NCBI RefSeq assembly: GCF_900156055.1
Contig: NZ_FTMQ01000004.1
Location: forward strand, 412,178-476,177
Length of the DNA stretch: 64,000 nucleotides
DNA from: Rhizobium sp. RU33A
GTDB lineage: Bacteria > Pseudomonadota > Alphaproteobacteria > Rhizobiales > Rhizobiaceae
Direction of reading: 5' to 3'
In this document: positions 9,346 through 20,497 of the stretch, piece by piece
Layout: the number at the start of each line of letters is the position of its first letter
Position numbering within the stretch: the first letter of the stretch is position 1
Notes under the pieces: generated by a model
The model's database searches: none
Seen by the model: the letters and a program-made list of their open reading frames with translations, nothing else
Told to the model about the DNA's origin: nothing
Program-made: the position numbers and the translations under genes

Positions 9346-10457
9346 GCGATCTCAGCGCCTGGCGACTGAGGCCGGCATCCTTCGATGATCTGCCCGGCTG
9401 GTCAGCCGACGATCCTTCATCCCTTTGGCCTGCCTTGACCGACTGTAGGAGATACCTGCAGTCGGTCAAACCATATAAGCCAGGTGCTTTGGGACTGACC
9501 GTCGAAGATCTGATGCCTATGCTGGACGCTGCATCGACGCACAGTCCGGACACCGCAGCTCAGGCGCGGCTTTTCTTCGAACAGCAAACGCGACCCTTCC
9601 TGGTAGAGCCCAGCGGGCAAAACGCAGGTCTGGTTACGGCATTCTACGAGCCTGAAGTCGCGGTCAGCGATCGGCCTGATGACGAATACCGCCATCCCTT
9701 CTATCGCCGTCCTCTGGATCTCGTGGACGTGGATGACGCCAATCGCACCACGGACCTGGACGCCGGTTACGCATTCGCCCTACGCACAGACAGTGGCCTC
9801 AAGCCGTATCCGGATCGCCGCGACATTGATCGGGGCTGGCTCGAGCGCAGGGGGCTTGAAATCGCCTGGGCCCGCTCGAAGGTCGATGTGTTCTTCGCTC
9901 ATGTCCAGGGTGCCGCACGATTACGATATCCCGATGGACGCGTCCGGCGGATAACCTATGCGGCCAAGGCCGGTCATCCCTTTTCCGGCATCGGCCGTCT
10001 GCTGATCGATAGGGGCGAGATCCCGGAAGCGGATATCTCCATGCAGTCGATTCGGGCCTGGCTCTCTACCCATCCCGACCGCGTGGACGAGATCCTCTGG
10101 CACAACCGATCCTATATCTTCTTCCGGGAAGCGGAGGTTGACGACCTCACCCGAGGACCGATTGCCGCCGCCAAGGTACCGCTGATCGCGGGCCGATCAC
10201 TCGCGGTCGATCGTCAGATCCATACCTTCGGCTTTCCATTTTTCATCAACGCCAAAGGGCTGACACATATGGATGGCGGACGCGATTTCGCCCGGACCAT
10301 GCTGGCGCTCGATACCGGTTCTGCAATCGTCGGACCTGCACGCGGGGATATCTTTACGGGCTCCGGAGATCAGGCGGGCGAGTTGGCAGGGGCCGTGCGC
10401 AACGCGGCCGACTTCTATATACTCATCCCGAAGCAGGCGGCAGAGAGGTTTGTCTGA
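9342..10457 (+). CDS. mltA: Membrane-bound lytic murein transglycosylase A (MltA) family protein without a visible signal peptide
   Basis: MltA cleaves the MurNAc-GlcNAc bond of peptidoglycan, forming 1,6-anhydro-MurNAc. The 371-residue protein contains the MltA barrel (GLVTAFYEPEVAVS, then KVDVFFAHVQGAARLRYPDG) and the C-terminal 3D domain with ALDTGSAIVGPARGDIFTG; D324 and D336 are the expected active-site aspartates. The N terminus, MSDLSAWRLRPASFDDLPGW, has no hydrophobic signal or lipobox, unlike E. coli MltA. The start is set by the 4-nt overlap with the upstream Tim44-like gene. How it would reach the periplasm is unclear. Confidence 0.9.
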   Translation: MSDLSAWRLRPASFDDLPGWSADDPSSLWPALTDCRRYLQSVKPYKPGALGLTVEDLMPMLDAASTHSPDTAAQARLFFEQQTRPFLVEPSGQNAGLVTAFYEPEVAVSDRPDDEYRHPFYRRPLDLVDVDDANRTTDLDAGYAFALRTDSGLKPYPDRRDIDRGWLERRGLEIAWARSKVDVFFAHVQGAARLRYPDGRVRRITYAAKAGHPFSGIGRLLIDRGEIPEADISMQSIRAWLSTHPDRVDEILWHNRSYIFFREAEVDDLTRGPIAAAKVPLIAGRSLAVDRQIHTFGFPFFINAKGLTHMDGGRDFARTMLALDTGSAIVGPARGDIFTGSGDQAGELAGAVRNAADFYILIPKQAAERFV

Positions 10458-11015
10458 GTGTCGGGTGGACCAAAGCTCAATCCGGAAGATCGCATCCTCT
10501 GGGGCAAGGTCGCGCGTTCGACCCGCCCGATGCCCGGACGTATGGAAGACCTGCTGAGTTTCGAGGAGCAGTTCCAGACTCCGGTCGAAGAAAAGGACGT
10601 GCCCGCTCTCAATCGTGCCGCTGTCTCCCCATCGAGCCCAAGCACAGATGCCGAGCGCAAGTCCGCAGCCCGAATCCACCACCCGCTGGAAAAGCCGGTC
10701 AAGCGCAAGCTCTCCCGCGGTCATCTGGCGCTTGAGGCGCGGATCGACTTGCACGGGCTTATCCAGAGTGAGGCGCATGGAATGCTGCTCGATTTCCTCA
10801 TCCGGGCCCATGATCGGGGTCTGCGCCACGTCCTTGTAATCACCGGCAAGGGAAGCTCGCTCGGGAGTGAAGGCGCGTTGAAGCGCGCGGTACCGCTCTG
10901 GTTTTCCCTGCCGGAATTCCGTTTCCTGATTTCTTCCTACGAGCCGGCCGCACGTCAGCATGGCGGGGAGGGGGCACTCTATGTGCGGCTCTCCCGCCGC
11001 GGACAGGAGCGCTGA
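10458..11015 (+). CDS. Smr domain protein
   Basis: The 185-residue protein starts at a GTG directly after the mltA stop codon. Residues about 1-80 are basic and poorly conserved. The C-terminal half is an Smr domain with IDLHGLIQSEAHGMLLDFL and HVLVITGKGSS, the DLHG and GKG motifs of the family. Smr domains are DNA- or RNA-cleaving modules found in MutS2 and in stand-alone proteins; the substrate of this one is unknown. It overlaps the next gene by one base and belongs to the Tim44-mltA operon. Confidence 0.9.
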   Translation: MSGGPKLNPEDRILWGKVARSTRPMPGRMEDLLSFEEQFQTPVEEKDVPALNRAAVSPSSPSTDAERKSAARIHHPLEKPVKRKLSRGHLALEARIDLHGLIQSEAHGMLLDFLIRAHDRGLRHVLVITGKGSSLGSEGALKRAVPLWFSLPEFRFLISSYEPAARQHGGEGALYVRLSRRGQER

Positions 11016-11380
11016 TGACGCCGTTTGGTGATGCGTTGCGGCAGTTGCGGGAACGCAAGGGTGTCTCTCAGAAGGAGATGGCCGCAGCGATCGGGGTCTC
11101 GCCCGCCTATCTCTCGGCGCTAGAACACGGCAGGCGCGGCTTACCCAATTTCGACTTTCTCCAGCGCGTTGCCGGCTACTTCAACATCATCTGGGACGAG
11201 GCCGAGGAGCTCTTCTCGACGGCCGGCCGTTCCGATCCCCGCGTGGTGCTGGATACCTCAGGCATGAAGCCGGAATACACGGCCTTCGCCAACGATCTGG
11301 CGAAGCTGATTCGCCAGCTCTCTCCCGATGTGATACGAGACATGCAGGATATTCTGGATAGCGCCAAAAAACGGCCTTGA
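11015..11380 (+). CDS. XRE-family helix-turn-helix regulator
   Basis: This 121-residue protein has an N-terminal HTH_3 domain (residues 5-60) with LRQLRERKGVSQKEMAAAIG and VSPAYLSALEHGRRGLP as the two helices of the DNA-binding unit. The C-terminal part (60-121) is helical without a recognised domain. It overlaps the Smr gene stop and closes the operon 141 bp ahead of gyrB. Its target is unknown; the perfect palindrome in the gyrB leader nearby is a possible candidate (inference). Confidence 0.88.
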   Translation: MTPFGDALRQLRERKGVSQKEMAAAIGVSPAYLSALEHGRRGLPNFDFLQRVAGYFNIIWDEAEELFSTAGRSDPRVVLDTSGMKPEYTAFANDLAKLIRQLSPDVIRDMQDILDSAKKRP

Positions 11381-11427
11381 AGGGGTTGAAAAGCCCAATC
11401 TATCCACGAGAAACGACGCCCTCGCCT

Positions 11428-11455
11428 TTGGAACTCAGGCCAAAACCCCTATAGT
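11428..11455 (+). promoter_or_regulatory. Candidate sigma70-type promoter of gyrB
   Basis: TTGGAA at 11428-11433 and TATAGT at 11450-11455 are separated by 16 bp and point toward gyrB, whose ATG is at 11522. Confidence 0.5.
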
Positions 11456-11471
11456 CGGGCTGCTTGAAGCT

Positions 11472-11487
11472 GCTGATTCGAATCAGC
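11472..11487. promoter_or_regulatory. Perfect 16-bp palindrome in the gyrB leader with two abutting GANTC sites
   Basis: GCTGATTCGAATCAGC is its own reverse complement. It contains GATTC (11475-11479) directly against GAATC (11480-11484), both CcrM methylation targets. It lies between the candidate -10 box and the gyrB start codon, where a bound protein or methylation could affect expression. No regulator is assigned. Confidence 0.55.
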
Positions 11488-11521
11488 CGGGCCTTTGAGA
11501 ATTGACTGGAAAGATTGCTGA

Positions 11522-13957
<2,436 letters not shown>

Positions 13958-13976
13958 TATCGGTAGATCGCAAATC

Positions 13977-14009
13977 AAAAGGGCCGCTACTTGGGAGCGG
14001 CCCTTTTTC
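13977..14009 (+). terminator. Intrinsic terminator after gyrB
   Basis: An 8-bp GC-rich stem, GGGCCGCT with AGCGGCCC, has a 7-base loop and is followed by TTTTT. The A run before the stem also makes it usable from the other side, where a converging nitroreductase gene ends. Confidence 0.9.
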
Positions 14010-14044
14010 TTGATCAACAGGTTTAGTTGTTGAGATGGTTAACG

Positions 14045-14060
14045 TGATTCACGTGAAACC
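14045..14060. promoter_or_regulatory. parS: Second parS-like ParB-binding site, intergenic
   Basis: TGATTCACGTGAAACC has two mismatches to the parS consensus TGTTTCACGTGAAACA and the same intact core, TTCACGTGAA. Fifteen of its 16 bases match the aroE site. It sits in the short gap between convergent gyrB and the nitroreductase gene, about 10 kb from oriC, in the span where parS clusters are found. Confidence 0.72.
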
Positions 14061-14074
14061 ATGAATGCGGGCGC

Positions 14075-14665
14075 TCAGAAACGTCCCTCGAATGCCACCT
14101 CTGCAAGCGGCTTGCGACCATTCGGCGTTTCCTTCGAACGCAGACCTTCCGGCAGCGCTTCCTTGTCACCCAACTTGCCGATGGCGACCGCTGCGTTGAT
14201 GTGGAAACCATCAGGCGCGCCCAGCTCCGAGACGGCCCGATCGAAGTCGAAGCCGGTCATTGCGTGGGCGAAATAGCCCGACTTGATGGCCTGAACCGAG
14301 AGCAGACCCCAGGCCGCACCCGCGTCGAAACTGTGGCTGCGATAGGACTTCGGCTCCGAACCATCGGCCGGACGGCTCAGTGTGTCGGAAAAGATGAAGA
14401 CGAGGGCAGCGGCATTCTTGGCCCAACCCTGGTTGAACTCGATCAGGATATCGAGAAACTTGTCGAACTCAGGTGTTCCCTTCAGGGCGTAGATGAAGCG
14501 CCAGGGCTGGTAGTTGAACGCTGACGGCGCCCAATGCGCGGCATCGAGGATGGTCAGGAGATCTTCCTTCGGCATCGTGCTTCCGTCAAAGGCACGCGGC
14601 GACCATCGATCGAGAAAGATCGGATCGACATTGTATTCGGACTGGCGGTGATTGCTGCTGGTCAT
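14075..14665 (-). CDS. Nitroreductase family protein
   Basis: The 196-residue protein is a member of the FMN-dependent nitroreductase family. The FMN-binding regions RWSPRAFDGSTMP (about 21-33), AAHWAPSAFNYQPWRF (42-57) and GAAWGLLSVQAIKSGYFAHAMTGFD are present. Such enzymes use NAD(P)H to reduce nitro compounds or quinones as homodimers; the physiological substrate cannot be read from the sequence. It stands alone, converging on gyrB and divergent from the PHB depolymerase gene across 275 bp. Confidence 0.88.
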   Translation of the reverse strand: MTSSNHRQSEYNVDPIFLDRWSPRAFDGSTMPKEDLLTILDAAHWAPSAFNYQPWRFIYALKGTPEFDKFLDILIEFNQGWAKNAAALVFIFSDTLSRPADGSEPKSYRSHSFDAGAAWGLLSVQAIKSGYFAHAMTGFDFDRAVSELGAPDGFHINAAVAIGKLGDKEALPEGLRSKETPNGRKPLAEVAFEGRF

Positions 14666-14940
14666 GGTGTTCCTTCACACATGTCTTGGGATGACGGATG
14701 GAACAAACATCAATTCGCAAGCCTCGGAAAGGGTCGCGGCTGCAAATTCGGGTGAACAATGTGATCGTTGATTAACCCCATCGAGGGGAGGGAACCTTAA
14801 GGCTTTTCGAACATCATCCGAAGTCATGAGACTTTATGTGCTGCGAAAGGAGGGAAAATCCGGGCTTTTGCGATGCACAAAGTCTGTTAGTGTAGCGAAT
14901 GAACGCGGACCCTCTGGTCCGACAAAAAGGTACAGAACCC

Positions 14941-16224
14941 ATGTTCTATCAGCTCTATGAACTGAACCATGCAGTCATGGCGCCTTTCCGGGCAACCGCC
15001 GACGCAATGAACCTCGCCTGGAAAAATCCATTGAACCCTTGGTCGCACACCGTCGTGGGGCGCTCCTTCTCAGCAGGCTTCGAAGTTTTCGAACGTGTGA
15101 CGCGCCGCTATGGCAAGCCCGCCTTCGGCCTCCCGACAACCACCGTCGATGGTGAGAGCGTGAAGGTCGAGGAAGAGATCGTTTGGCGCAAGCCATTCTG
15201 TGACATGATCCACTTCAAGCGGCATCTGCCGGCCGGTGCCGAAAAAGGCCCGCGCATCCTGATCGTCGCCCCGATGTCCGGCCACTATGCCACATTGCTG
15301 CGCGGCACAGTCGAGGCGCTGCTGCCAAGTGCTGACATCTATATCAGCGACTGGATCGACGCCCGGATGGTTCCCGTGACCGAGGGCGACTTCGATCTCG
15401 ACGATTACATCGACTACGTCATCGACATGCTTCACCATCTCGGCCCCGACACCCATGTCGTTGCCGTCTGTCAGCCCTCCGTGCCCGTGCTTGCCGCCGT
15501 AGCCGTCATGGAAGCCGATGGAGACACCTGTGCTCCGGCATCTATGACTCTCATGGGCGGCCCGATCGACACACGCATCAACCCGACCGCTGTCAATCAG
15601 CTGGCCCAGGACAAGCCTCTCGAATGGTTCCGCGACAATGTCATCATGCAGGTGCCGTGGCCGCAGCCCGGCTTCATGCGTCAGGTCTATCCGGGCTTCC
15701 TGCAGCTCTCGGGCTTTATGTCGATGAACCTCGATCGGCACATGATTGCGCACAAGGAGTTTTACATGCACCTCGTCAAGAACGACGGGGAACCGGCCGA
15801 AAAGCACCGCGACTTCTACGATGAATATCTGGCGGTCATGGACCTGACGGCAGAATTCTATCTCCAGACCGTCGAGACGGTGTTCATCAAGCACTCCCTG
15901 CCCAAGGGCGAGATGATGCATCGCAACAAGCGCGTCGACACGACAGCGATCCGCAACGTCGCGCTCCTGACAGTCGAAGGCGAAAACGACGACATCTCTG
16001 GTCTCGGTCAGACCAAGGCGGCGCAGACCATCTGCACCAACATTCCTGACGATATGCGCCTGCATTACATGCAGCCGGACGTTGGCCACTACGGCGTCTT
16101 CAATGGCTCGCGTTTCCGTCGCGAAATCGCGCCGCGCATTGTCGAATTCGCCCGCACACACGGCAAGAAGGCCAAGACCACCACTCCGGTCAAGCGCGTC
16201 ATCAAGGGCGGCAAGGCTCTCTGA
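14941..16224 (+). CDS. phaZ: Intracellular polyhydroxybutyrate depolymerase
   Basis: This enzyme mobilises stored polyhydroxybutyrate granules. The 427-residue alpha/beta-hydrolase resembles Ralstonia PhaZa1, with a cysteine nucleophile in place of serine: C177 in VVAVCQPSVPVLAAV. The probable acid is D350 in VEGENDDISG and the base H383 in VGHYGVFNG. No signal peptide is present, as expected for a granule-associated cytoplasmic enzyme. I chose the ATG at 14941 (MFYQLYELNHAVMAPFR), which has an AAAAGG ribosome-binding site; an in-frame ATG at 14899 adds 14 unconserved residues. A hairpin terminator follows. Confidence 0.93.
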   Translation: MFYQLYELNHAVMAPFRATADAMNLAWKNPLNPWSHTVVGRSFSAGFEVFERVTRRYGKPAFGLPTTTVDGESVKVEEEIVWRKPFCDMIHFKRHLPAGAEKGPRILIVAPMSGHYATLLRGTVEALLPSADIYISDWIDARMVPVTEGDFDLDDYIDYVIDMLHHLGPDTHVVAVCQPSVPVLAAVAVMEADGDTCAPASMTLMGGPIDTRINPTAVNQLAQDKPLEWFRDNVIMQVPWPQPGFMRQVYPGFLQLSGFMSMNLDRHMIAHKEFYMHLVKNDGEPAEKHRDFYDEYLAVMDLTAEFYLQTVETVFIKHSLPKGEMMHRNKRVDTTAIRNVALLTVEGENDDISGLGQTKAAQTICTNIPDDMRLHYMQPDVGHYGVFNGSRFRREIAPRIVEFARTHGKKAKTTTPVKRVIKGGKAL

Positions 16225-16245
16225 CATTTTCGTCATTCCGAATTT

Positions 16246-16290
16246 AAGAAGCGGATTCAGTCGGTTCTCCGATTGGGTCCGCTTCTTTCT
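16246..16290 (+). terminator. Intrinsic terminator after phaZ
   Basis: A 10-bp stem, AAGAAGCGGA with TCCGCTTCTT, encloses a 22-base loop that itself holds a TCGG/CCGA mini-stem; a pyrimidine-rich tail follows. Confidence 0.75.
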
Positions 16291-16365
16291 TGAAGGGCAG
16301 GGCGGCATTTCCCACATCGAAACCATCGGACGGCATTCCGCTGTCCGCGCAAAACGAGGTTATCG

Positions 16366-16800
16366 ATGATGAACCAGTCAGCACTGCTTCGGCCGGATTG
16401 GACTCCGGCAACCGTCGCCTTGATGGTGCTCGGCTTCATGGTCTTCTGGCCGCTCGGTCTGGCCATGCTTGCCTATATCCTGTTTGGCGAGAAGTTTCAG
16501 AACTTCAAGCGGGAAGCCAATCAGAAGGCGGATAGTGCCTTCGCCTGGTGCCGCTCCAACAGCTATACTGCGCCTGCCTCAACCGGGAATGTCGCCTTTG
16601 ACGAGTGGCGCAAGACCGAACTCGGGCGTCTCGACGAAGAACGTCGCCGTCTCGATGAGATGCGTGCCGAATTCGACAACTACGCCCGCGAACTGCGTCG
16701 GGCGAAGGACCAGGAAGAGTTCGACCGCTTCATGCGCGACCGTCAGCAGATGAAGACTTCAGGCGAGGGCGGTCCCGCCCAGGGTTTCACCGGCAACTGA
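16366..16800 (+). CDS. DUF2852 domain protein
   Basis: The 144-residue protein has one hydrophobic segment (TPATVALMVLGFMVFWPLGLAMLAYILFG, about 13-41) near the N terminus. It is followed by a charged, probably coiled-coil tail rich in Glu and Arg (ELGRLDEERRRLDEMRAEFDNYARELRRAKDQEEFDRF). This is the DUF2852 pattern, common in Rhizobiales and of unknown function. It is probably a small inner-membrane protein with a cytoplasmic coiled coil. It is monocistronic, with a terminator behind it. Confidence 0.85.
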   Translation: MMNQSALLRPDWTPATVALMVLGFMVFWPLGLAMLAYILFGEKFQNFKREANQKADSAFAWCRSNSYTAPASTGNVAFDEWRKTELGRLDEERRRLDEMRAEFDNYARELRRAKDQEEFDRFMRDRQQMKTSGEGGPAQGFTGN

Positions 16801-16827
16801 CCGGTCGAGCCATCCTGTCGCAACCGG

Positions 16828-16855
16828 GGTCGGCGCTCGTGCGCCGGCCTTTTTT
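16828..16855 (+). terminator. Intrinsic terminator after the DUF2852 gene
   Basis: The stem GGTCGGCGC with GCGCCGGCC (one G-T pair) has a TCGT tetraloop and a six-T tail. Confidence 0.88.
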
Positions 16856-16893
16856 GTTGCAAGAAGAGCTCCCGAATCGGCTAGAACACACGC

Positions 16894-17652
16894 ATGTTTC
16901 CCCTGCTGAAAAAGCTGACACCGCAGAGAGCCCCGGCGATCCAGCTGGAGCGGGCGATTGCCGTGGATGGACGGTCCATTCCGCTGACCATCAGAAAGAA
17001 CAGCCGCGCGACCCGCATCACGCTCAGGATCGAGCCCGGCGGGCGCGCTTTGAAGATGACAATTCCGCCAGGGCTGCGCGAACGGGACATCGACGACTTT
17101 CTCGATCGCCATCAGGGCTGGCTCAGCACCAAGCTCAAGCGCCAAAAAACGGTGGGCGCCATTGAGGATGGCGGAGAAATTCTACTCCGAGGCATTCCCC
17201 ATCGTATCGTCCATACAGGTCAGTTGCGCGGCCTGACCCAATCGATCGACAGCGAGATGGGCCATGTCCTCAGCGTCAGCGGCCTCGAGGACCATCTGCC
17301 GAGGCGCGTCGCGGATTTCCTCAAGAAGGAAGCACGCCACGACCTCGAGCGCCTCGTGGCTCTGCATGCCAGAAATGTCGGCAAGCCCGTCAAGAGCATG
17401 ACGCTGAAGGATACCCGCAGCAGATGGGGATCCTGTTCCTGGGACGGCAAGCTGAGCTTCTCCTGGCGCATCGTCATGGCGCCGCCTCTGGTTATCGACT
17501 ATCTCGCTGCCCACGAGGTTGCGCATTTGCGGGAGATGAACCACGGTCCGGCCTTCTGGGCACTTTGCAAGGAGCTCTGCCCCCCCATGGACGAAGCGAA
17601 GGCCTGGCTGAAGCGTCATGGCTCGGCCCTTCATGCGATCGACTTCGACTGA
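16894..17652 (+). CDS. YgjP-like zinc metallopeptidase (M48/SprT-related, DUF45)
   Basis: The 252-residue protein has the DUF45 layout: an N-terminal beta-rich region (KNSRATRITLRIEPGGRALKMTIPPG), and a C-terminal catalytic part with TLKDTRSRWGSCSWDGKLSFSWR. The zinc motif is HEVAH at 207-211, with a third ligand candidate at H217 in HEVAHLREMNH. No signal peptide is seen, so it probably acts in the cytoplasm. The substrate is unknown. It lies 73 bp before trpF but looks independent of tryptophan synthesis. Confidence 0.88.
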   Translation: MFPLLKKLTPQRAPAIQLERAIAVDGRSIPLTIRKNSRATRITLRIEPGGRALKMTIPPGLRERDIDDFLDRHQGWLSTKLKRQKTVGAIEDGGEILLRGIPHRIVHTGQLRGLTQSIDSEMGHVLSVSGLEDHLPRRVADFLKKEARHDLERLVALHARNVGKPVKSMTLKDTRSRWGSCSWDGKLSFSWRIVMAPPLVIDYLAAHEVAHLREMNHGPAFWALCKELCPPMDEAKAWLKRHGSALHAIDFD

Positions 17653-17725
17653 AAGACCCCGCGACCTTTCAGCCTCTGTCGCAAATTGGCTCGACTCTTT
17701 TTTGATTTCGTGCGACTTCGCTGCC

Positions 17726-18400
17726 ATGAGACCCGATATAAAGATCTGCGGACTGAAGACGCCGGAGGCGGTCGATCGTGCGGCTGACTGCGGCGCGAGC
17801 CATATCGGCTTCATCTTCTTTGAAAAGAGCCCTCGCAACATAGAGCCCGACATCGCCGGCGTGCTCGCCGACCGCGTTCGCGGCCGTGTGAAGAGCGTGG
17901 CGGTGACTGTTGACGCCGACAATGACGATCTCGACGAGATCATCGCCTTGATGCGTCCTGATATCCTGCAGTTCCATGGCCACGAAAGCCCGGAACGGCT
18001 GCTGACCGTCAAGGCCGTGACCGGTCTTCCGATCATGAAGGCATTTTCCATCCGCGATGCCGATGATTTGAGGCGCATCGAGCCCTATATCGGTATTGCC
18101 GATCGTTTTCTGTTCGATGCCAAACCGCCTGTGGGCTCAGATCTGCCGGGCGGCAATGGTGTGACCTTCGATTGGCGTCTCTTGCGTTCGCTTGACGACA
18201 GCGTCGATTACATGCTTTCCGGAGGCCTCAACAAGGCCAATATCGCAGAGGCTCTGCGGGAAACCGGAGCGCGGGCAATCGACGTGTCCTCCGGGGTGGA
18301 GTCTGCGCCGGGCGTCAAGGATCTGCAGACAATGGATGAGTTTTTTGCGGCCGTTGCCGAGGCAAGTCGTGCACAGCCGGTTTCAGGGAGTGTCAAGTGA
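17726..18400 (+). CDS. trpF: Phosphoribosylanthranilate isomerase
   Basis: TrpF converts phosphoribosylanthranilate to CdRP, the third step of tryptophan synthesis. The 224-residue TIM barrel starts [17 protein letters not shown], with the catalytic cysteine in KICGLK (C8). The general-acid aspartate is probably in VTVDAD, and the phosphate-binding loop is [10 protein letters not shown]. The upstream frame is open but has no homology, so the ATG at 17726 is preferred. The stop overlaps the trpB GTG, and the order trpF-trpB-trpA-accD-folC is typical of alphaproteobacteria. Confidence 0.95.
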   Translation: MRPDIKICGLKTPEAVDRAADCGASHIGFIFFEKSPRNIEPDIAGVLADRVRGRVKSVAVTVDADNDDLDEIIALMRPDILQFHGHESPERLLTVKAVTGLPIMKAFSIRDADDLRRIEPYIGIADRFLFDAKPPVGSDLPGGNGVTFDWRLLRSLDDSVDYMLSGGLNKANIAEALRETGARAIDVSSGVESAPGVKDLQTMDEFFAAVAEASRAQPVSGSVK

Positions 18401-19617
18401 ACCAGTCACCGAAACCCAATTCCTTCCGTGAAGGTCCAGACGAAGACGGCCGCTTCGGCATCTTCGGTGGCCGTTTCGTCGCCGAGACGCTGATGCCGCT
18501 GATCCTCGACCTGCAGGCGGAATGGGAAAAGGCGAAGACGGATCCGGAATTCCAGGCCGAACTGGCGCATCTCAACACCCATTACACCGGTCGCCCAAGC
18601 CCGCTCTATTTCGCCGAGCGTCTGACCGAAGAACTCGGCGGCGCGAAGATCTACTTCAAGCGCGATGAGCTGAACCACACCGGTTCGCACAAGATCAACA
18701 ACTGCCTCGGCCAGATCCTGCTCGCCAAGCGCATGGGCAAGACCCGCATCATCGCTGAAACCGGCGCCGGCCAGCATGGCGTAGCATCTGCCACGGTCGC
18801 CGCTCGCTTCGGCATACCTTGCGTCGTCTACATGGGCGCGACCGACGTCGAGCGCCAGGCGCCGAACGTTTTCCGCATGAAGCTGCTCGGTGCCGAGGTG
18901 AAGCCGGTTACCTCAGGCCATGGCACCCTCAAGGACGCCATGAACGAGGCGTTGCGCGACTGGGTCACCAATGTCGATGACACCTATTACATGATCGGCA
19001 CAGCCGCCGGCCCGCATCCCTATCCGGAGATGGTCCGCGACTTCCAGTCGGTCATCGGCCGCGAAACGCGCGAGCAGATGCTGGCTGCCGAAGGCCGCCT
19101 GCCGGATATGCTGATTGCTGCCGTCGGTGGTGGTTCGAACGCGATCGGCCTCTTCCATCCCTTCCTGGATGACGAGAGTGTCCGTATCGTTGGCGTCGAA
19201 GCCGGTGGCAAGGGTCTCGAAGGCGAGGAGCACTGCGCTTCGCTGACCGCAGGGACGCCCGGCGTCCTGCATGGCAACCGCACCTATCTGCTGCAGGACG
19301 GCGACGGCCAGATCAAGGAAGGTCACTCGATCTCCGCCGGCCTCGATTATCCGGGTATTGGCCCGGAGCATTCCTGGCTGAAGGATATGGGCCGCGTCGA
19401 ATATGTTCCGATCAGGGACGACGAGGCGCTCGCCGCCTTCCAGCTGCTGACGCGCACCGAAGGCATCATCCCGGCGCTCGAGCCAAGCCATGCGCTCGCC
19501 GAGGTCGTCAAGCGAGCCCCGAAGATGGACAAGGACCAGATCATTGTGATGAACCTCTGCGGCCGCGGCGACAAGGACATCTTCACTGTCGGCAAGATTC
19601 TCGGTATGGGGCTCTGA
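18397..19617 (+). CDS. trpB: Tryptophan synthase beta chain
   Basis: TrpB condenses indole with serine on pyridoxal phosphate. The 406-residue protein has the PLP lysine in [14 protein letters not shown] (K99) and the phosphate-binding GGGSNAIG loop. The AETGAGQHG segment includes the glutamate that activates indole. It starts with GTG inside the trpF stop (GTGA), so translation is coupled, and it ends 2 nt before trpA, its partner in the alpha2-beta2 complex. Confidence 0.97.
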   Translation: MNQSPKPNSFREGPDEDGRFGIFGGRFVAETLMPLILDLQAEWEKAKTDPEFQAELAHLNTHYTGRPSPLYFAERLTEELGGAKIYFKRDELNHTGSHKINNCLGQILLAKRMGKTRIIAETGAGQHGVASATVAARFGIPCVVYMGATDVERQAPNVFRMKLLGAEVKPVTSGHGTLKDAMNEALRDWVTNVDDTYYMIGTAAGPHPYPEMVRDFQSVIGRETREQMLAAEGRLPDMLIAAVGGGSNAIGLFHPFLDDESVRIVGVEAGGKGLEGEEHCASLTAGTPGVLHGNRTYLLQDGDGQIKEGHSISAGLDYPGIGPEHSWLKDMGRVEYVPIRDDEALAAFQLLTRTEGIIPALEPSHALAEVVKRAPKMDKDQIIVMNLCGRGDKDIFTVGKILGMGL

Positions 19618-19619
19618 TC

Positions 19620-20459
19620 ATGACTGCGCGTATGGACCAACGTTTCGCTGCACTGAAAGCAGAAGGCCGCCCGGCTCTCGTCACCTATTTCATGGGTGGC
19701 GACCCGGACTATGACACGTCGCTCGCGATCATGAAGGCGCTGCCGGAAGCCGGCGCCGACGTTATCGAGCTCGGCATGCCCTTCTCGGATCCCATGGCCG
19801 ATGGCCCGGCGATCCAGCTTGCCGGCCAGCGGGCCCTGAAAGCCGGCCAGACCCTCGTTCGCACGCTTGATCTAGCGCGTGAATTCCGCAAGACGGACAA
19901 CGAAACGCCGATCGTGATGATGGGCTACTACAACCCGATCTACGTCTATGGCGTCGAGCGTTTCCTTGACGACGCATTGGCTGCCGGCATCGATGGCCTG
20001 ATCGTCGTCGATCTGCCGCCGGAAATGGATGACGAACTCTGCATTCCCGCCCGCAGCCGTGACATCAACTTTATCCGCCTGGCAACCCCGACGACTGACG
20101 ACAAACGTCTGCCCACCGTTCTCAAGAACACCTCGGGCTTCGTCTATTACGTCTCGATGAACGGCATCACCGGTTCGGCACTGCCGGATCCCTCCCGTGT
20201 TGCCGGTGCCGTCCAGCGCATCAAGGCGCATACGGACCTGCCGATCTGCGTCGGCTTTGGCGTCAAGACCGCCGAGCATGCCCGCCTGATCGGCGCCAAT
20301 GCCGATGGCGTCGTGGTGGGGACCGCGATCGTCAATCAGGTTGCCACCAATCTCACAGCCGATGGCAAAGCGACGGCGGATACGGTTCAGGCCGTCGCCA
20401 CGCTGGTGCGCGGACTGGCAACAGGCGTGCGGTCTGCACGCCTTGCTGCTGCCGAATAA
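19620..20459 (+). CDS. trpA: Tryptophan synthase alpha chain
   Basis: TrpA splits indole-3-glycerol phosphate into indole and glyceraldehyde-3-phosphate and channels indole to TrpB. The 279-residue TIM barrel carries the catalytic E50 and D61 in [20 protein letters not shown] and the phosphate-binding loop [10 protein letters not shown]. Length is slightly above the E. coli enzyme, as usual in rhizobia. accD follows after 38 bp with its own ribosome-binding site. Confidence 0.96.
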   Translation: MTARMDQRFAALKAEGRPALVTYFMGGDPDYDTSLAIMKALPEAGADVIELGMPFSDPMADGPAIQLAGQRALKAGQTLVRTLDLAREFRKTDNETPIVMMGYYNPIYVYGVERFLDDALAAGIDGLIVVDLPPEMDDELCIPARSRDINFIRLATPTTDDKRLPTVLKNTSGFVYYVSMNGITGSALPDPSRVAGAVQRIKAHTDLPICVGFGVKTAEHARLIGANADGVVVGTAIVNQVATNLTADGKATADTVQAVATLVRGLATGVRSARLAAAE

Positions 20460-20497
20460 GCACCCCATATGGGCTTTAAATATCAGGAGTAAGCCGC

